NCBI GenBank assembly: GCA_027485165.1
Contig: JAIXRN010000089.1
Location: forward strand, 1 to 64,000
Direction: 5' to 3'
DNA from: Rubrivivax sp.
GTDB taxonomy: Bacteria > Pseudomonadota > Gammaproteobacteria > Burkholderiales > Burkholderiaceae_C
DNA length: 64,000 bases
Shown piece by piece: positions 1-10,469 of the stretch. The notes below the pieces were generated by a model. That model was given only the letters and a program-made list of their open reading frames with translations. It made no database searches and was not told the DNA's origin. The position numbers and the translations under genes are program-made. Positions within the stretch are counted from its first letter, which is position 1, and each line of letters begins with the position of its first letter.

Positions 1-614
1 ACCAGGCCCGGGATGTGGATGATGTCGCTGATGCCGCCCACGGCGTTCTTCAGCACGTCGTTGGCGTGCGCGAAAGCCTGCTCTTGCGTGACGTCGTCGC
101 CCATCACTTCCAGCAGCTTTTCGTTCAGCACGACGATGAGGCTGTCGACGTTGGCTTCGAGTTCGCTCACGCCGTCGTCGGCCTGTTTGCCGCGGCGGCG
201 GCCTTCGAATTCGAAGGGCTTGGTCACCACGCCCACTGTCAGGATGCCCATTTCCTTGGCCACGCGCGCGATCACGGGTGCCGCGCCCGTGCCCGTGCCG
301 CCGCCCATGCCCGCGGTGATGAACAGCATGTGCGCGCCGCTGATGGCGGCCTTGATGCGGTCCACGGCTTCTTCGGCCGCGTTGCGGCCCACGTCGGGCT
401 TGCTGCCGGCGCCCAGGCCGGTGCCGCCCAGTTGCACCAGGGTGCCGGCGCCGCTGCGGTTCAGGGCCTGCGCGTCGGTGTTGGCGCAGATGAATTCCAC
501 GCCCTGCACGCCGTCGGCGATCATGTGTTCGACGGCATTGCCGCCACCACCACCGACACCGATCACCTTGATCTGGGTGCCTTGGTCGAATTCTTCGATC
601 ATTTCGATGGGCAT
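1..614 (-). CDS. ftsZ: Cell division GTPase FtsZ (N-terminal part, cut by window edge)
   Basis: Tubulin-like GTPase that polymerises into the cytokinetic Z ring at midcell. The first 204 residues are visible: a short N-terminal linker, the glycine-rich nucleotide-binding stretch GVGGGGGNAV (about residues 19-28), and the tubulin signature GGGTGTG at residues 104-110. The C-terminal half, including the FtsA/ZipA-binding tail, lies outside the window. The ATG at 614 has a good GGAGG ribosome-binding site a few bases upstream. It is the last dcw gene seen here, 91 bp after ftsA on the same strand, so a separate ftsZ promoter within or before ftsA is possible but was not identified. Confidence 0.98.
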   Translation of the reverse strand, partial: MPIEMIEEFDQGTQIKVIGVGGGGGNAVEHMIADGVQGVEFICANTDAQALNRSGAGTLVQLGGTGLGAGSKPDVGRNAAEEAVDRIKAAISGAHMLFITAGMGGGTGTGAAPVIARVAKEMGILTVGVVTKPFEFEGRRRGKQADDGVSELEANVDSLIVVLNEKLLEVMGDDVTQEQAFAHANDVLKNAVGGISDIIHIPGL

Positions 615-705
615 GAAAGCCTCCTTGGGTGAGTTGATTGCAGTTGCCAGACGGTCAATTGGGAAAACGGGGCTTGCTTTTGTGTCGGTCGAATTTCCTG
701 CCCCT

Positions 706-1938
706 TCAGAAATTGCCGAGAAACCAGTCCTTGGCGCGGCCGACGATGGTCTTCACAGACCCCGCCTGCTGCGCCGCCTTGTGCCCGCGGCTGCGGGCAA
801 TGCGTGCTTCTTCCAGCAGCCCCATCACGGTGGCGCTGCGGGGGTTGGCCACCATGTCGTACAGCGCGCCGTGGTAGGTGGGCAGGCCCTTGCGTACGGG
901 CTTCAAGAAGATGTCTTCGCCCAGTTCCACCATGCCCGGCATCACCGCGCTGCCGCCGGTGATGACGATGCCGCTGGACAGCAGTTCCTCGTACCCGCTT
1001 TCGCGGATGACCTGGTGCACCAGGCTGTAGATCTCTTCCACGCGGGGTTCGATCACGCCGGCCAGTGCCTGTCTAGACAACATGCGCGGCGCGCGGTCGC
1101 CCAGGCCAGGCACTTCCACCTGCTCTGACGGGTCGGCCAGCAGCTGCTTGGCCACGCCGTATTCGACCTTGATCTCTTCCGCGTCCTTGGTGGGTGTGCG
1201 CAGCGCCATGGCGATGTCGCTGGTGATCAGGTCGCCGGCGATGGGAATGACGGCCGTGTGGCGCACGCTGCCGTCGGTGTAGATCTGCACGTCGGTGGTA
1301 CCGGCGCCGATGTCCACCACGGCCACGCCCAGGCTCTTCTCGTCGTCCGTCACCACGGCCGCGGCGCTGGCGCTGGGGTTCAGCACCAGGCGTTCCACTT
1401 CCAGCCCGCAGCGGCGCACGCATTTCAGGATGTTCTCGGCCGCGCTCTGCGCACCGGTGACGATGTGCACTTTCACTTCCAGCCGGCTGCCGGACATGCC
1501 GATGGGTTCCTTCACCTCGTGCCCGTCGATCACGAACTCTTGCGGTTCCACCAGCAGCAGGCGCTGGTCGTTCGGGATGTTGATGGCCTTGGCGGTTTCG
1601 ACCACGCGGTTCACGTCCACGGGCGTGACTTCGCGGTTGTCGCGCACGATCACCATGCCCGTGCTGTTCTGCCCGCGGATGTGGCTGCCGGTGATGCCGG
1701 TGTAGACGCTGCTGATCTTGCAGGCGGCCATCATCTCGGCTTCCTTCAGCGCCTGCTGGATGCTCTGCACCGTGGCGTCGATGTTCACCACCACGCCGCG
1801 CTTCAGGCCATGCGTGGGCGCCACGCCCAGGCCGGCCACGCGCAGGCTGCCGTCTTCCAGCACTTCGGCGGCTACCACCATCACCTTGGCGGTGCCGATG
1901 TCCAGGCCGAAGACCATGTCCTTGTATTCCTTGGCCAT
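706..1938 (-). CDS. ftsA: Cell division protein FtsA
   Basis: Actin-like ATPase that tethers FtsZ filaments to the inner membrane and recruits later divisome proteins. The protein has 410 residues, close to the usual 410-420. The actin-fold phosphate-binding segment GLDIGTAKV is near residue 11, a second (VVDIGAGTTD) lies in the middle, and an adenosine motif (GIVITGGSA) follows. The last residues (GRAKDWFLGNF) form the amphipathic membrane-targeting helix typical of FtsA. The start has a GAGGA site upstream. It lies 24 bp after ftsQ and precedes ftsZ, the classic ftsQ-ftsA-ftsZ order. Confidence 0.98.
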   Translation of the reverse strand: MAKEYKDMVFGLDIGTAKVMVVAAEVLEDGSLRVAGLGVAPTHGLKRGVVVNIDATVQSIQQALKEAEMMAACKISSVYTGITGSHIRGQNSTGMVIVRDNREVTPVDVNRVVETAKAINIPNDQRLLLVEPQEFVIDGHEVKEPIGMSGSRLEVKVHIVTGAQSAAENILKCVRRCGLEVERLVLNPSASAAAVVTDDEKSLGVAVVDIGAGTTDVQIYTDGSVRHTAVIPIAGDLITSDIAMALRTPTKDAEEIKVEYGVAKQLLADPSEQVEVPGLGDRAPRMLSRQALAGVIEPRVEEIYSLVHQVIRESGYEELLSSGIVITGGSAVMPGMVELGEDIFLKPVRKGLPTYHGALYDMVANPRSATVMGLLEEARIARSRGHKAAQQAGSVKTIVGRAKDWFLGNF

Positions 1939-1962
1939 TGGGGTGTCCTCGTTTCTTCCAGT

Positions 1963-2823
1963 TCAGTTCAGCCGGGCCAGGGCCGCGCCAGGGGTGGCGG
2001 TGCGGGGTGTCGTGTTCAGCGATGTCGTCACGCCGCGCAGCCGCAGGGCGTAGCCGTCGGTGTGGCGCAGGTCGGCGTATTCCAGGGGCTGGGGCCAACG
2101 CGTCTTGACGTCGCCGAAGGTGCGCGCAAAGCGCTCGCTGCGCGCCACCACCTCGTCGTCGCTGCCACGGCCCAGTTCCAGCACGGCGCCGCTGTCGAGT
2201 TCGGCGCGCCAGGAACCGCGGTGCGACATCACCAGCCGCGCGATGTTCAGCTTCAGCGGGGCCAGCGCCGCGTTCACGCGCTGGTGCACGGCCAGCACCT
2301 GGGCAGCACTGCCTTCGGGGCCGGCCAGGCGGGGCAGGTTGTCGTCTTCGACATCGCCCACGTTGGCCTGGAAGACTTCGCCCTGCAGGTTCACCAGCCG
2401 GTCGGCCGCAGCGGTGCTGTCTTCGTCCACCGGGCCGTCCCACAGCGCGGCAGCGCGGTGTTCTTCCAGCTGCACCACCAGGGTGTCGGGCCAGACGCGG
2501 CGCACCACGGCGCGGCGTACCCAGGGCACGGTCTCGAACGCGTCGCGGCCCTTCTGCAGGTCGATGCTGAAGAAGTTGCCGGCCAGCAGCGGCGCGGCAT
2601 TGGCGCGGATGGTGGGCAGGCTGTTGCGCGCCAGGTCGCCCTGCAGTTCGATCTGGCGGATGGGGAACACCGGCGAACGCATCAGCCAGGCCCAGGCGGC
2701 CACCAGGCTGCCCAGCACGGCCAGCGCGAAGACGGCATAGGCCACGGCATTGGTCAGGCGCACGTCCACCGGCAGCGCGGCTGGGGCTGCAGTGGAAGGG
2801 CTGGGGGCGGGGCGGCGGGCCAT
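1963..2823 (-). CDS. ftsQ: Cell division protein FtsQ
   Basis: Bitopic inner-membrane divisome protein that bridges early and late division proteins through FtsB/FtsL. The 286 residues comprise a short cytoplasmic Pro/Ala-rich tail, one transmembrane helix at about residues 28-50, a POTRA-like domain beginning FPIRQIELQG, and the FtsQ beta domain. The chosen ATG at 2823 has no purine-rich ribosome-binding site. The 53 bp between the ddl stop and this start are almost entirely a GGGTC tandem repeat, so translation may depend on coupling to ddl. A later in-frame start cannot be excluded, but it would cut the cytoplasmic tail. Confidence 0.93.
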   Translation of the reverse strand: MARRPAPSPSTAAPAALPVDVRLTNAVAYAVFALAVLGSLVAAWAWLMRSPVFPIRQIELQGDLARNSLPTIRANAAPLLAGNFFSIDLQKGRDAFETVPWVRRAVVRRVWPDTLVVQLEEHRAAALWDGPVDEDSTAAADRLVNLQGEVFQANVGDVEDDNLPRLAGPEGSAAQVLAVHQRVNAALAPLKLNIARLVMSHRGSWRAELDSGAVLELGRGSDDEVVARSERFARTFGDVKTRWPQPLEYADLRHTDGYALRLRGVTTSLNTTPRTATPGAALARLN

Positions 2824-2835
2824 GGGCGTGGTGTC

Positions 2836-2875
2836 GGGTCGGGTCGGGTCGGGTCGGGTCGGGTCGGGTCGGGTC
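2836..2875. repeat. Pentanucleotide tandem repeat (GGGTC)8 between ddl and ftsQ
   Basis: Eight uninterrupted GGGTC units (GACCC on the coding strand) begin inside the ddl stop codon and end about 12 bp before the ftsQ ATG. They occupy the place where the ftsQ ribosome-binding site should be. A change in copy number would alter the ddl-ftsQ spacing by 5 bp per unit without changing either protein. Confidence 0.97.
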
Positions 2876-3872
2876 AGGGCTGGCTTCGGCCGGGGCGGCT
2901 AGCGTCCAGCGCGGCGCCCTGCAGCAGCTGCAGGCACAGGGCTTCGTAGGGGATGCCGGCGGCGCGGGCCGACATCGGCACCAGGGAATGGCTGGTCATG
3001 CCGGGGCTGGTGTTCATTTCCAGCAGGAAGATGGCGCGGTCGCTGTTACCCGGGCCGGTGCGCAGCATCAGGTCGGCCCGGCCCCAGCCGCGGCAGCCCA
3101 GGGCGCGGTAGGCAGCCAGGGTCAGGCGCTGCACTTCGGCTTCTTCGGCCGCGCTCAGCCCGCTGGGGATGCCGTAGCGCACCACGTCGGTGTAGTACTT
3201 GTTCTGGAAGTCGTACTTGCCTTCGGGTGCGTCGATGCGCACCACGGGCAGCGCGCGCGCGCTGTCGCCTTCGCCCAGCACCGGGCAGGTGAGTTCGATG
3301 CCGTCGATGAATTCCTCGCACAGCACGTCGGGGTCGTACTGCGCGGCCAGGGCCACGGCGTCCTGCATTTGCGAATAGCCCTGCACCTTGCTGATGCCGA
3401 TGGAAGAGCCTTCGCGCGGCGGCTTCACGATCAGCGGCAGGCCCAGCGTGTCGGGCACGGCCACCACCTGTTCGCGCGCCTGCTGCCCCGCCACCAGCCA
3501 CACCCAGCGCGGTGTGGGCAGACCTTCCGCCGCCCATACGCGCTTGGTCATGACCTTGTCCATGGCGATGCTGCTGGCCATCACGCCGCTGCCGGTGTAG
3601 GGGATGCCCAGCAGTTCCAGTGCGCCCTGCACCGTGCCGTCTTCGCCATGGCGGCCGTGCAGGGCGATGAACACGCGCGCAAAGCCTTCCTGCTTCAGCG
3701 CCAGCAGTTCGCGTTCTGCCGGGTCGAAGGCATGTGCGTCCACGCCCTGGCTCTGCAATGCCGCCAGCACGCCTTCGCCCGACATCAGCGACACCGGGCG
3801 TTCAGCACTGCGCCCGCCCATCAGCACGGCCACCTTGCCCAAGGCCTGGGGTGACAACAGGGGCGGGCTCAT
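2874..3872 (-). CDS. ddl: D-alanine--D-alanine ligase
   Basis: ATP-grasp ligase that joins two D-alanines into the dipeptide MurF adds to the peptidoglycan precursor; cytoplasmic. The protein has 332 residues. The N-terminal domain carries [17 protein letters not shown] and [12 protein letters not shown]. The ATP-grasp core carries [11 protein letters not shown], and the C-terminal magnesium/D-Ala site is [12 protein letters not shown]. These match the DdlB type encoded in dcw clusters. Its start overlaps the murC stop by 4 bp (ATGA), implying translational coupling. Its stop codon overlaps the GGGTC repeat. Confidence 0.97.
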   Translation of the reverse strand: MSPPLLSPQALGKVAVLMGGRSAERPVSLMSGEGVLAALQSQGVDAHAFDPAERELLALKQEGFARVFIALHGRHGEDGTVQGALELLGIPYTGSGVMASSIAMDKVMTKRVWAAEGLPTPRWVWLVAGQQAREQVVAVPDTLGLPLIVKPPREGSSIGISKVQGYSQMQDAVALAAQYDPDVLCEEFIDGIELTCPVLGEGDSARALPVVRIDAPEGKYDFQNKYYTDVVRYGIPSGLSAAEEAEVQRLTLAAYRALGCRGWGRADLMLRTGPGNSDRAIFLLEMNTSPGMTSHSLVPMSARAAGIPYEALCLQLLQGAALDASRPGRSQP

Positions 3873-5320
3873 GCAGCTTCTCCTTGCAAAGGGGTGGGGC
3901 GGGCCGGCGCATGCCGCTGGGCCAGCCGGGCCGGCACACTGCCGATCGAGCCGGCGCCCAGCGTGAAGACCACGTCGCCGCCCCGCGCCAGCGCCTGGAT
4001 AGCGGCCGGCAAGCCGGCGACATCGGGCACGAACTGCGCACCGGGCACCGCGGCGGCCAGGCTGCGGCCGTCGGCCCCGGGCAGGGGTGCTTCGCCGGCG
4101 GCGTAGACCTCGGTCAGCAGCACAGCGTCGAACTGCGCCAGCACGGCCGCGAAGTCGGCCAGACAGTCGCGCGTGCGGGTGTAGCGGTGGGGCTGGAACA
4201 CGGCCACCAGGCGCTGGCCGGGGTAGGCGCCGCGCGCGGCGGCCAGCACGGCGGCCAGTTCCACGGGGTGGTGGCCGTAGTCGTCCACCAAGCTGTAGTG
4301 GCCACCGTCGGCAGCGGGCATGTCGCCATGGTGCTGGAAGCGCCGGCCGGCGCCGCCGAACTGCGCCAGCGCGGCCAGCATCGGGCCTTCGGGCTGGCGC
4401 AGCAGCCGCGCCACGGCGATGGCGGCCAGCGCGTTGCGCACGTTGTGCAGGCCAGCCAGGTTCAGCCGCACGGGCAGGTCGGCATGACCAGCCTGACGCG
4501 CCGTGAAGCGCATCTGCGCGCCTGGGCCAGCCTGCACGGCCACGGCCTGCAGGTCGGCACCGGCTTCCAGGCCGTAGCGCAACACCGGGCGCTGCAGGCG
4601 TGGCAGCACGGCGCGCACGCCGGGGTCGTCGCTGCAGACGATGGCCCGGCCGTAGAAAGGCGTGCGGTGGATGAAGTCGACGAAGGCCGTGTGCAGACGT
4701 TCCAGGCTGTGGCCGTAGGTGTCCATGTGGTCGGCGTCGATGTTGGTGACGACGGCCACCACCGGCAGCAGGTGCAGGAAAGAGGCGTCGCTCTCGTCGG
4801 CTTCGACCACGATCGCATCGCCCTGCCCCAGGCGGGCGTTGCTGCCTTGTGGGGCGGGGGCAGCGTCGCCGGCCGCGCGCGGGGGCAGCAGGTCGCCGCC
4901 GATCACGTAGCTGGGGTCGGCGCCCGTGGCCAGCAGCACGCTGGCCACCAGGGACGTGGTGGTGGTCTTGCCATGCGTGCCAGCCACGGCCACGGCCAGC
5001 TGGCCGCGCATCAGCTCGGCCAGCATCTGCGCGCGTGGCAGCACCGGCAGGCCACAGGCCCGGGCGGCCTGCACTTCGGGGTTGTCGGCTGCGATCGCGC
5101 TGGACACCACCAGCACCTGGGCCTGGCCGATGTGCGCCGCGTCGTGGCCCACGTGCACCGCCACGCCCAGGGCAGCCAGGCGCTGCAGTACCGGGCTGGC
5201 ACTGGCGTCCGACCCCGAAACCTGCAGGCCCTGGCGCTGCAGCAATTCGGCGATCGCGCTCATGCCTGCGCCACCGATGCCCACCAGATGCACGCGCTGG
5301 ATGAAGGCCTGCAGCAGCAT
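3869..5320 (-). CDS. murC: UDP-N-acetylmuramate--L-alanine ligase MurC
   Basis: Mur ligase that adds L-alanine to UDP-MurNAc, the first amino acid of the stem peptide; cytoplasmic. The reading frame stays open far upstream, but the true start is the ATG at 5320, giving 483 residues of the normal MurC length that begin with the nucleotide-binding [17 protein letters not shown]. The ATP P-loop GTHGKTT is at residues 114-120, and later ligase motifs include DYGHHPVE and FQPHRYTRT. The start overlaps the murG stop by 1 bp (TGATG), and the end overlaps ddl by 4 bp. Confidence 0.97.
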   Translation of the reverse strand: MLLQAFIQRVHLVGIGGAGMSAIAELLQRQGLQVSGSDASASPVLQRLAALGVAVHVGHDAAHIGQAQVLVVSSAIAADNPEVQAARACGLPVLPRAQMLAELMRGQLAVAVAGTHGKTTTTSLVASVLLATGADPSYVIGGDLLPPRAAGDAAPAPQGSNARLGQGDAIVVEADESDASFLHLLPVVAVVTNIDADHMDTYGHSLERLHTAFVDFIHRTPFYGRAIVCSDDPGVRAVLPRLQRPVLRYGLEAGADLQAVAVQAGPGAQMRFTARQAGHADLPVRLNLAGLHNVRNALAAIAVARLLRQPEGPMLAALAQFGGAGRRFQHHGDMPAADGGHYSLVDDYGHHPVELAAVLAAARGAYPGQRLVAVFQPHRYTRTRDCLADFAAVLAQFDAVLLTEVYAAGEAPLPGADGRSLAAAVPGAQFVPDVAGLPAAIQALARGGDVVFTLGAGSIGSVPARLAQRHAPARPTPLQGEAA

Positions 5321-6423
5321 CAGCGCGCCCCCGCCTTGTGCTGGCGCGCCCACAGCGCTTCGATCTCGTCGGCCACCCGCGCGGCGGCCTGAGGGCGGGC
5401 CAGCGCGCGCGCCTGCGTGGCCATGGCCAGCAGCTGGGGGCGGCCGAGCCCGGCCAGGGTGCGGGCCAGGCTGTCGGGCGTCAGTTCGGCCTGCGGCAGG
5501 TGAATGGCCGCGCCCTGCCCGGCCAGCCATTGCGCGTTGTCGCGCTGGTGCGACGTGGTGCTGACGATCAAGGGCACCAGCACTGCGGGCACACCCGCAG
5601 CGCAGAGTTCGCTGACGGTGATGGCGCCGGCACGGCACACCATCAGGTCGGCATTGGCCAGGCGCTGCGGCATATCGTCGATGAAGGGCAGCACCTCGGC
5701 ATCCACCCCAGCGCTGGCGTAGGCGGCGCGCACCATGTCCAGCTGCGCCGGGCCGGTCTGGTGCGTCACCTGCGGTCGCTGGGCGGCGGGCAGCAGGGCC
5801 AGGGCCTGCGGCAGCGTGCCGTTCAGCACCTGCGCGCCCAGGCTGCCGCCCACCACCAGCAGCTGCAGCGGGCCGCTGCGGCCGGCCCAGCGTGCAGCGG
5901 GTTCGGGCAGGGCTTCGATTTCGGCGCGCACCGGGTTGCCGGTGACGACCGCGTTCTTTGTGCCCTGCGCCACCGGCCCGGCAAAGCCGAAGGCGATGCG
6001 GTCGGCCACTGGCAGCAGGCTCTTGTTCGACAGCAGCAGCGCCGCGTCGGCATTCACCAGCAGCAGCGGGCGGTTCAGCAGCGAAGCCATCATGCCGCCA
6101 GGAAAGCAGACGTAGCCGCCCATGCCCAGCACCGCGTCGGCACCGCGGCGGCGCAAGACGCGCAGGCTGTCCCAGAAGGCCTTGAGCAGCCGCACGCCAC
6201 CGGTAGCGGCGTGCAGCAGGCCCTTGCCCCGCAAGCCGCTGAACGTCAGACGGTCCATCGCGATGCCGCTGCTGGCCTGCGGCGGCACCAGCTTGTTTTC
6301 CAGGCCGTGCGTGGTGCCCAGCCAGCTGACGGTCCAGCCCCGGGCCTGCATTTCGCGCGCCACGGCCAGGCCGGGCATCACGTGCCCGCCGGTGCCTGCG
6401 GCCATGACCACGAGATGCGGCAT
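5320..6423 (-). CDS. murG: UDP-GlcNAc:undecaprenyl-PP-MurNAc-pentapeptide GlcNAc transferase MurG
   Basis: Peripheral inner-membrane GT28-family transferase that converts lipid I to lipid II. The protein has 367 residues starting at the ATG at 6423. The N-terminal acceptor-binding motif [10 protein letters not shown] is at about residues 8-17. The C-terminal donor domain has [12 protein letters not shown] and the UDP-GlcNAc-binding [17 protein letters not shown]. It lies between ftsW and murC with 1-bp TGATG overlaps on both sides, fitting joint production with the lipid II-handling FtsW. Confidence 0.97.
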   Translation of the reverse strand: MPHLVVMAAGTGGHVMPGLAVAREMQARGWTVSWLGTTHGLENKLVPPQASSGIAMDRLTFSGLRGKGLLHAATGGVRLLKAFWDSLRVLRRRGADAVLGMGGYVCFPGGMMASLLNRPLLLVNADAALLLSNKSLLPVADRIAFGFAGPVAQGTKNAVVTGNPVRAEIEALPEPAARWAGRSGPLQLLVVGGSLGAQVLNGTLPQALALLPAAQRPQVTHQTGPAQLDMVRAAYASAGVDAEVLPFIDDMPQRLANADLMVCRAGAITVSELCAAGVPAVLVPLIVSTTSHQRDNAQWLAGQGAAIHLPQAELTPDSLARTLAGLGRPQLLAMATQARALARPQAAARVADEIEALWARQHKAGAR

Positions 6424-7694
6424 CACGCTGCACCCCGCCGCATCAGCGCACGCGTTTCCACGTCCACGCGCACCACCATGGCCAGGGCCACCAGGTTCAT
6501 CAGGATGGCGCTGCCACCATAGCTCATCAGCGGCAGGGTCAGGCCCTTGGTGGGCAGCACGCCCAGGTTCACGCCCATGTTGATGAAGGCCTGCACAGCC
6601 ATCCAGATGCCGATGCCCTGCACCATCAGCCCGGCGTAGACGCGTTCCAGTGCGATGGCCTGGCGACCGATCAGGAACACGCGGCGGATGAGCCAGAAGA
6701 ACAGGCCGATGACCGTGGCCACGCCGAAGAAGCCCAGTTCTTCGCCGATCACGGCCAGCAGGAAGTCGGTGTGGGCTTCGGGCAGGTAGTGCAACTTCTC
6801 GACGCTGGCGCCCAGCCCCTGGCCGAACCATTCGCCACGGCCCAGGGCGATGAGCGAATGCGTCAGCTGGTAGGCCTTGCCCTGGGCGTAGTCGGGGTTC
6901 CAGGGGTCCAGGAAGGCCAGGATGCGCGCACGGCGCAGGTCGTCGAACGCCAGGAACAGCGCGAGCGTGCCGATCATCACCGCCGCGATCAGGAAGAACA
7001 TGCGCGCGTTCACCCCGCCCAGGAACAGGATGCCCATGGCGATGGTGGCGATCACCAGGAAGGCGCCCACGTCGGGCTGCTGCAGCAGCAGCGCACCGGC
7101 CACGGCCACGGCAAAGACCATGGGCGTGACGGCGCGGAAGAAGCTGTCGCGCGTGTCCATGCGCCGCACCATGTAGTTGGCGGCGTACATGGCAATCGCC
7201 AGCTTGGCCAGTTCGCTGGGCTGGAAGTTCATCACCCCCAGCGGGATCCAGCGGCGCGAGAAGTTCACCACCTTGCCGAAGAACAGCACCGCCACCAGCA
7301 GCACCAGGGCGGTGACGAAGATCCAGGGCGCGTGCTTTTCCCAGAAAGCGATGGGGATCTGTACCGTCACCAGCGCAGCGACGAAGGCGATCACGATGGC
7401 CAGCACATGCCGCGCCAGGAAGTAGTGCGGCGTGTAGTTGCGGAACTTGGGGTTGTCGGGCAGCGCCACGCTGGCCGAATACACCATCACCACGCCCAGC
7501 AGCACCAGCACCGCGACCACGGCCACCAGGGCCTGGTCGAAAGCCATCAGGCGCACGGGGCGAGTGCCGGTGACGTTGATGTGGTCGCGCACCGGTAGCG
7601 GGCCGGTGCTGTCGCCACGGCCGGGGCGCCAGCCCTTGAAACTGACCAGCAAGGCCTGCAGCGGGGCCATCAGGCGCGCGGCGGATGCGTTCAC
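6423..7694 (-). CDS. ftsW: Peptidoglycan glycosyltransferase FtsW
   Basis: SEDS-family polytopic inner-membrane glycosyltransferase that polymerises septal lipid II together with PBP3 (FtsI). About ten hydrophobic helices follow a 60-residue N-terminal cytoplasmic segment. Family motifs are visible, such as [20 protein letters not shown] and, in the large periplasmic loop, [18 protein letters not shown]. The GTG at 7694 overlaps the murD stop (GTGA), giving 423 residues. An ATG eight codons further in (7670) is the alternative. The frame is open further upstream, but that part lies inside murD. Confidence 0.93.
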   Translation of the reverse strand: MNASAARLMAPLQALLVSFKGWRPGRGDSTGPLPVRDHINVTGTRPVRLMAFDQALVAVVAVLVLLGVVMVYSASVALPDNPKFRNYTPHYFLARHVLAIVIAFVAALVTVQIPIAFWEKHAPWIFVTALVLLVAVLFFGKVVNFSRRWIPLGVMNFQPSELAKLAIAMYAANYMVRRMDTRDSFFRAVTPMVFAVAVAGALLLQQPDVGAFLVIATIAMGILFLGGVNARMFFLIAAVMIGTLALFLAFDDLRRARILAFLDPWNPDYAQGKAYQLTHSLIALGRGEWFGQGLGASVEKLHYLPEAHTDFLLAVIGEELGFFGVATVIGLFFWLIRRVFLIGRQAIALERVYAGLMVQGIGIWMAVQAFINMGVNLGVLPTKGLTLPLMSYGGSAILMNLVALAMVVRVDVETRALMRRGAA

Positions 7695-9283
7695 ACCAGC
7701 CCCCTTTCCGCCGCCAGCGCCTGCACGGCCTGCACGAACACTTCGGCCCGGTGGGCGTAGTTGCGGAACATGTCCAGGCTGGCGCAGGCCGGGCTCAGCA
7801 GCACGGCATCGCCCGGCTGGGCCTGCGCAAAGCACCAGGCCACCGCCGCTTCCAGCGTGGCGTGGCGCTGCAGCGGCAGGCCCTGCAGGGCAGGTTCGAT
7901 GGCGGCTTCGATGGCGGCTGCATCGCGGCCCAGCGTGGCTACGGCGCGGGCGTGGCGCTGCAGCGGTGTAGCCAGGGGGCTGAAGTCCTGGCCCTTGCCG
8001 TCGCCGCCCAGGATGACGACCAGCCGGCCCGGTGCCTTGTCGGCCCCCAGGCCCAGCACGGCCGCCACGGTGGCGCCGACGTTGGTGCCCTTGCTGTCGT
8101 CGAAGGCCTCGACATCACCCACGCTGGCGACGAACTGCACGCGGTGCGCTTCGCCGGCGTAGTCGCGCAGGGCGTGCAGCAGCGGCGCCAGCGGGCAGCC
8201 GATGGCGCTGGCCAGGGCCAGGGCCGCCAGCGCATTAGCCGCGTTGTGGCGGCCGCGCACGCGCAGGGCGTCGGCCGGCATCAGCCGCTGCAGGTGGATG
8301 TCGTGCGCTTCGCCCTTCTTCAGCTTCACGGTCTCGTCCACCGGCGTGGCGCGCACCAGCCAGGCCATGCCGTTTTCCACCACCAGGCCGAAGTCGCCCG
8401 GGGCCTGCGGCGCGTCCAGCCCGAAGCGCAGCACCGGGCGTTCGGCTACGCGGTCGCGCAACTTGACCTTGCCGGCCGGCGCCGCGGGCTGGGCAGCTTC
8501 GACCAGCGCGGTGACGGCGGGGTCGTCGCGGTTCACCACCATCAACGTGCGTGGCACCACGCCGCTGGCGGCCACGCCAAACACGCGGCCCTTGGCGGCG
8601 GCATAGGCCGGCATGCCGCCGTGCCAGTCCAGGTGGTCTTGCGTGATGTTCAGCAGGGCCGCGGCGTCGGGCTCGAAGCCGCTGCTGGCGTTCACACCAA
8701 AGCCGCCGCCTTCCAGCTGGAAGCTGCTGAGTTCCAGCACCCACACCTCGGGCAGCGGCTGGGCTTCGCTTTCAGCGGCCAGTGCCGCGGCCAGCGTGTC
8801 CAGCAGGGTGGGGCCGATGTTGCCGGCCGTGACCACGCGGCGGCCGGCGCGCGCCACCAGCAGGGCCGTCATCGCCGTGGTGGTGGTCTTGCCGTTGGTG
8901 CCGGTGATGGCCAGCACGCGCGGAGCGTAGTCGCGCGTGGCGCGCAGGTCTTGCAGGGCGCGGCTGAACAGGTCGATCTCACCCAGCACGGCAATGGCGG
9001 TGGCGCGCGCTTCCTGCAGCAGCGGGGCGATGCGTGCGTCGCTCGGCGCCAGACCCGGGCTTTTCAGCACCAGCTGCACCCCAGCCAGCATGGCCACGGG
9101 CAGGTCGCCTGTCACCAGCTGCACGCCGGGCCGTTCGGCCTGCAGCGCCGCAGCCTGCGGCGGCAGTTCGCGCGAATCCCACACCGTCACCTGCCCGCCC
9201 TGCGCAGCGCACCAGCGCGCCATGGCCAGGCCGCTGTCGCCCAGGCCGAGCACGAGGATGGACAAGCCGTTGAGGAAGTTCAT
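7691..9283 (-). CDS. murD: UDP-N-acetylmuramoyl-L-alanine--D-glutamate ligase MurD
   Basis: Cytoplasmic Mur ligase adding D-glutamate to UDP-MurNAc-L-Ala. The N-terminal Rossmann-like domain begins with [16 protein letters not shown]. The ATP P-loop GTNGKTT is at residues 128-134, followed by the central ELSSFQLE and [11 protein letters not shown] motifs and the C-terminal [11 protein letters not shown]. At 530 residues it is longer than the common 440-470, because of extra Ala/Pro-rich loops in the central domain, for example around [20 protein letters not shown]. It starts 4 bp from the mraY stop. Confidence 0.97.
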   Translation of the reverse strand: MNFLNGLSILVLGLGDSGLAMARWCAAQGGQVTVWDSRELPPQAAALQAERPGVQLVTGDLPVAMLAGVQLVLKSPGLAPSDARIAPLLQEARATAIAVLGEIDLFSRALQDLRATRDYAPRVLAITGTNGKTTTTAMTALLVARAGRRVVTAGNIGPTLLDTLAAALAAESEAQPLPEVWVLELSSFQLEGGGFGVNASSGFEPDAAALLNITQDHLDWHGGMPAYAAAKGRVFGVAASGVVPRTLMVVNRDDPAVTALVEAAQPAAPAGKVKLRDRVAERPVLRFGLDAPQAPGDFGLVVENGMAWLVRATPVDETVKLKKGEAHDIHLQRLMPADALRVRGRHNAANALAALALASAIGCPLAPLLHALRDYAGEAHRVQFVASVGDVEAFDDSKGTNVGATVAAVLGLGADKAPGRLVVILGGDGKGQDFSPLATPLQRHARAVATLGRDAAAIEAAIEPALQGLPLQRHATLEAAVAWCFAQAQPGDAVLLSPACASLDMFRNYAHRAEVFVQAVQALAAERGLV

Positions 9284-9287
9284 CGGC

Positions 9288-10469
9288 CTATCTCAGCTTC
9301 AGGCTGGCCAGGCCCACCAGGCACAGCAGCATGGTGATGATCCAGAAGCGCACCACCACTTGCGTCTCGGTCCAGCCCTTCTTTTCAAAATGGTGGTGCA
9401 GCGGCGCCATCAGGAAGATGCGGCGGCCGGTGCCGTAGCGCTTCTTCGTGTACTTGAACCAGCTGACCTGCAGGATCACGCTCAGCGCTTCGGCCACGAA
9501 AATGCCGCCCATAATGGCCAGCACGATTTCCTGCCGCGTGATGACGGCGATGGTGCCTAAAGCGCCGCCCAGCGCCAGCGCGCCCACGTCGCCCATGAAC
9601 ACCTGCGCCGGGTTGGCGTTGAACCACAGGAAGGCCAGGCCGGCGCCGGCCATGGCGGCGCAGAACACCAGCAGTTCACCAGCGCCGGGGATGTAGGGGA
9701 ACAGCAGGTACTTGCTGAACACCGAATTGCCCGTGATGTAGGCAAAGATGCCCAGGGCGCTGCCCACCATCACCACCGGCATGATGGCCAGGCCGTCAAG
9801 CCCGTCGGTGAAGTTCACGGCGTTGCTGGCGCCGACGATGACGAACCAGGTCAGGAAGATGAAGCCGTAGACACCCAGCGGGTAGCTGATGGTCTTGAAG
9901 AAGGGCACCATCAGGTCGGCCTGCGGCGGCAGTTCGTTCGAAAACCCGCTGGTGACCCAGCGGATGAAGAGCTCGGCCGTGCGCAGCGCATTGGTTTCGC
10001 TCACGCTGAAGGCCAGGTACAGCGCCGCGATCAGGCCGATGACGCTCTGCCAGAAGAATTTCTCGCGGCTGCGCATGCCTTCGGGGTCTTTGCGCACCAC
10101 CTTGCGGTAGTCGTCGGTCCAGCCCACGGCACCGAAGCCGAAGGTCACCACCATCACCACCCAGACGAATCGGTTGGCCCAGTCGAACCACAGCAGCGTG
10201 GCCACGCCGATGCCGATGAGCACCAGCACGCCGCCCATGGTGGGCGTGCCGCGCTTGCCCAGGTGGGTCTGAACCCCGTATTCGCGGATCGGCTGGCCGA
10301 TCTTCATTTCCGTGAGCTTGCGGATCACCCAGGGCCCGAAGGCCAGGCCGATGAGCAGGGCCGTCATCGCCGCCATCACGGCGCGGAAGGTCAGGTACTG
10401 GAAGATGCGCAGGAAGCCCAGCTCTTCGGGGTAGGCCTGCATCAGCAGCTGCGACAGGCTAAGCAGCAT
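9288..10469 (-). CDS. mraY: Phospho-MurNAc-pentapeptide transferase MraY
   Basis: Polytopic inner-membrane enzyme transferring phospho-MurNAc-pentapeptide to undecaprenyl phosphate to make lipid I. The 393 residues contain about ten transmembrane helices. Catalytic motifs are [17 protein letters not shown], the magnesium-binding [12 protein letters not shown] and the MraY hallmark [13 protein letters not shown] near the C-terminus. The ATG at 10469 lies 11 bp inside the end of murF, so the pair is overlapping. The end is 4 bp from the murD start. Confidence 0.98.
   Translation of the reverse strand: MLLSLSQLLMQAYPEELGFLRIFQYLTFRAVMAAMTALLIGLAFGPWVIRKLTEMKIGQPIREYGVQTHLGKRGTPTMGGVLVLIGIGVATLLWFDWANRFVWVVMVVTFGFGAVGWTDDYRKVVRKDPEGMRSREKFFWQSVIGLIAALYLAFSVSETNALRTAELFIRWVTSGFSNELPPQADLMVPFFKTISYPLGVYGFIFLTWFVIVGASNAVNFTDGLDGLAIMPVVMVGSALGIFAYITGNSVFSKYLLFPYIPGAGELLVFCAAMAGAGLAFLWFNANPAQVFMGDVGALALGGALGTIAVITRQEIVLAIMGGIFVAEALSVILQVSWFKYTKKRYGTGRRIFLMAPLHHHFEKKGWTETQVVVRFWIITMLLCLVGLASLKLR

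Noticed and set aside
2836..2875. CRISPR-like interpretation of the GGGTC repeat
   Set aside because: Units are 5 bp with no spacers; no array or cas genes occur anywhere in the window.
1258..2949. 563-aa open frame on the plus strand across ftsA and ftsQ
   Set aside because: His/Val/Gly-rich shadow of the minus-strand dcw genes.
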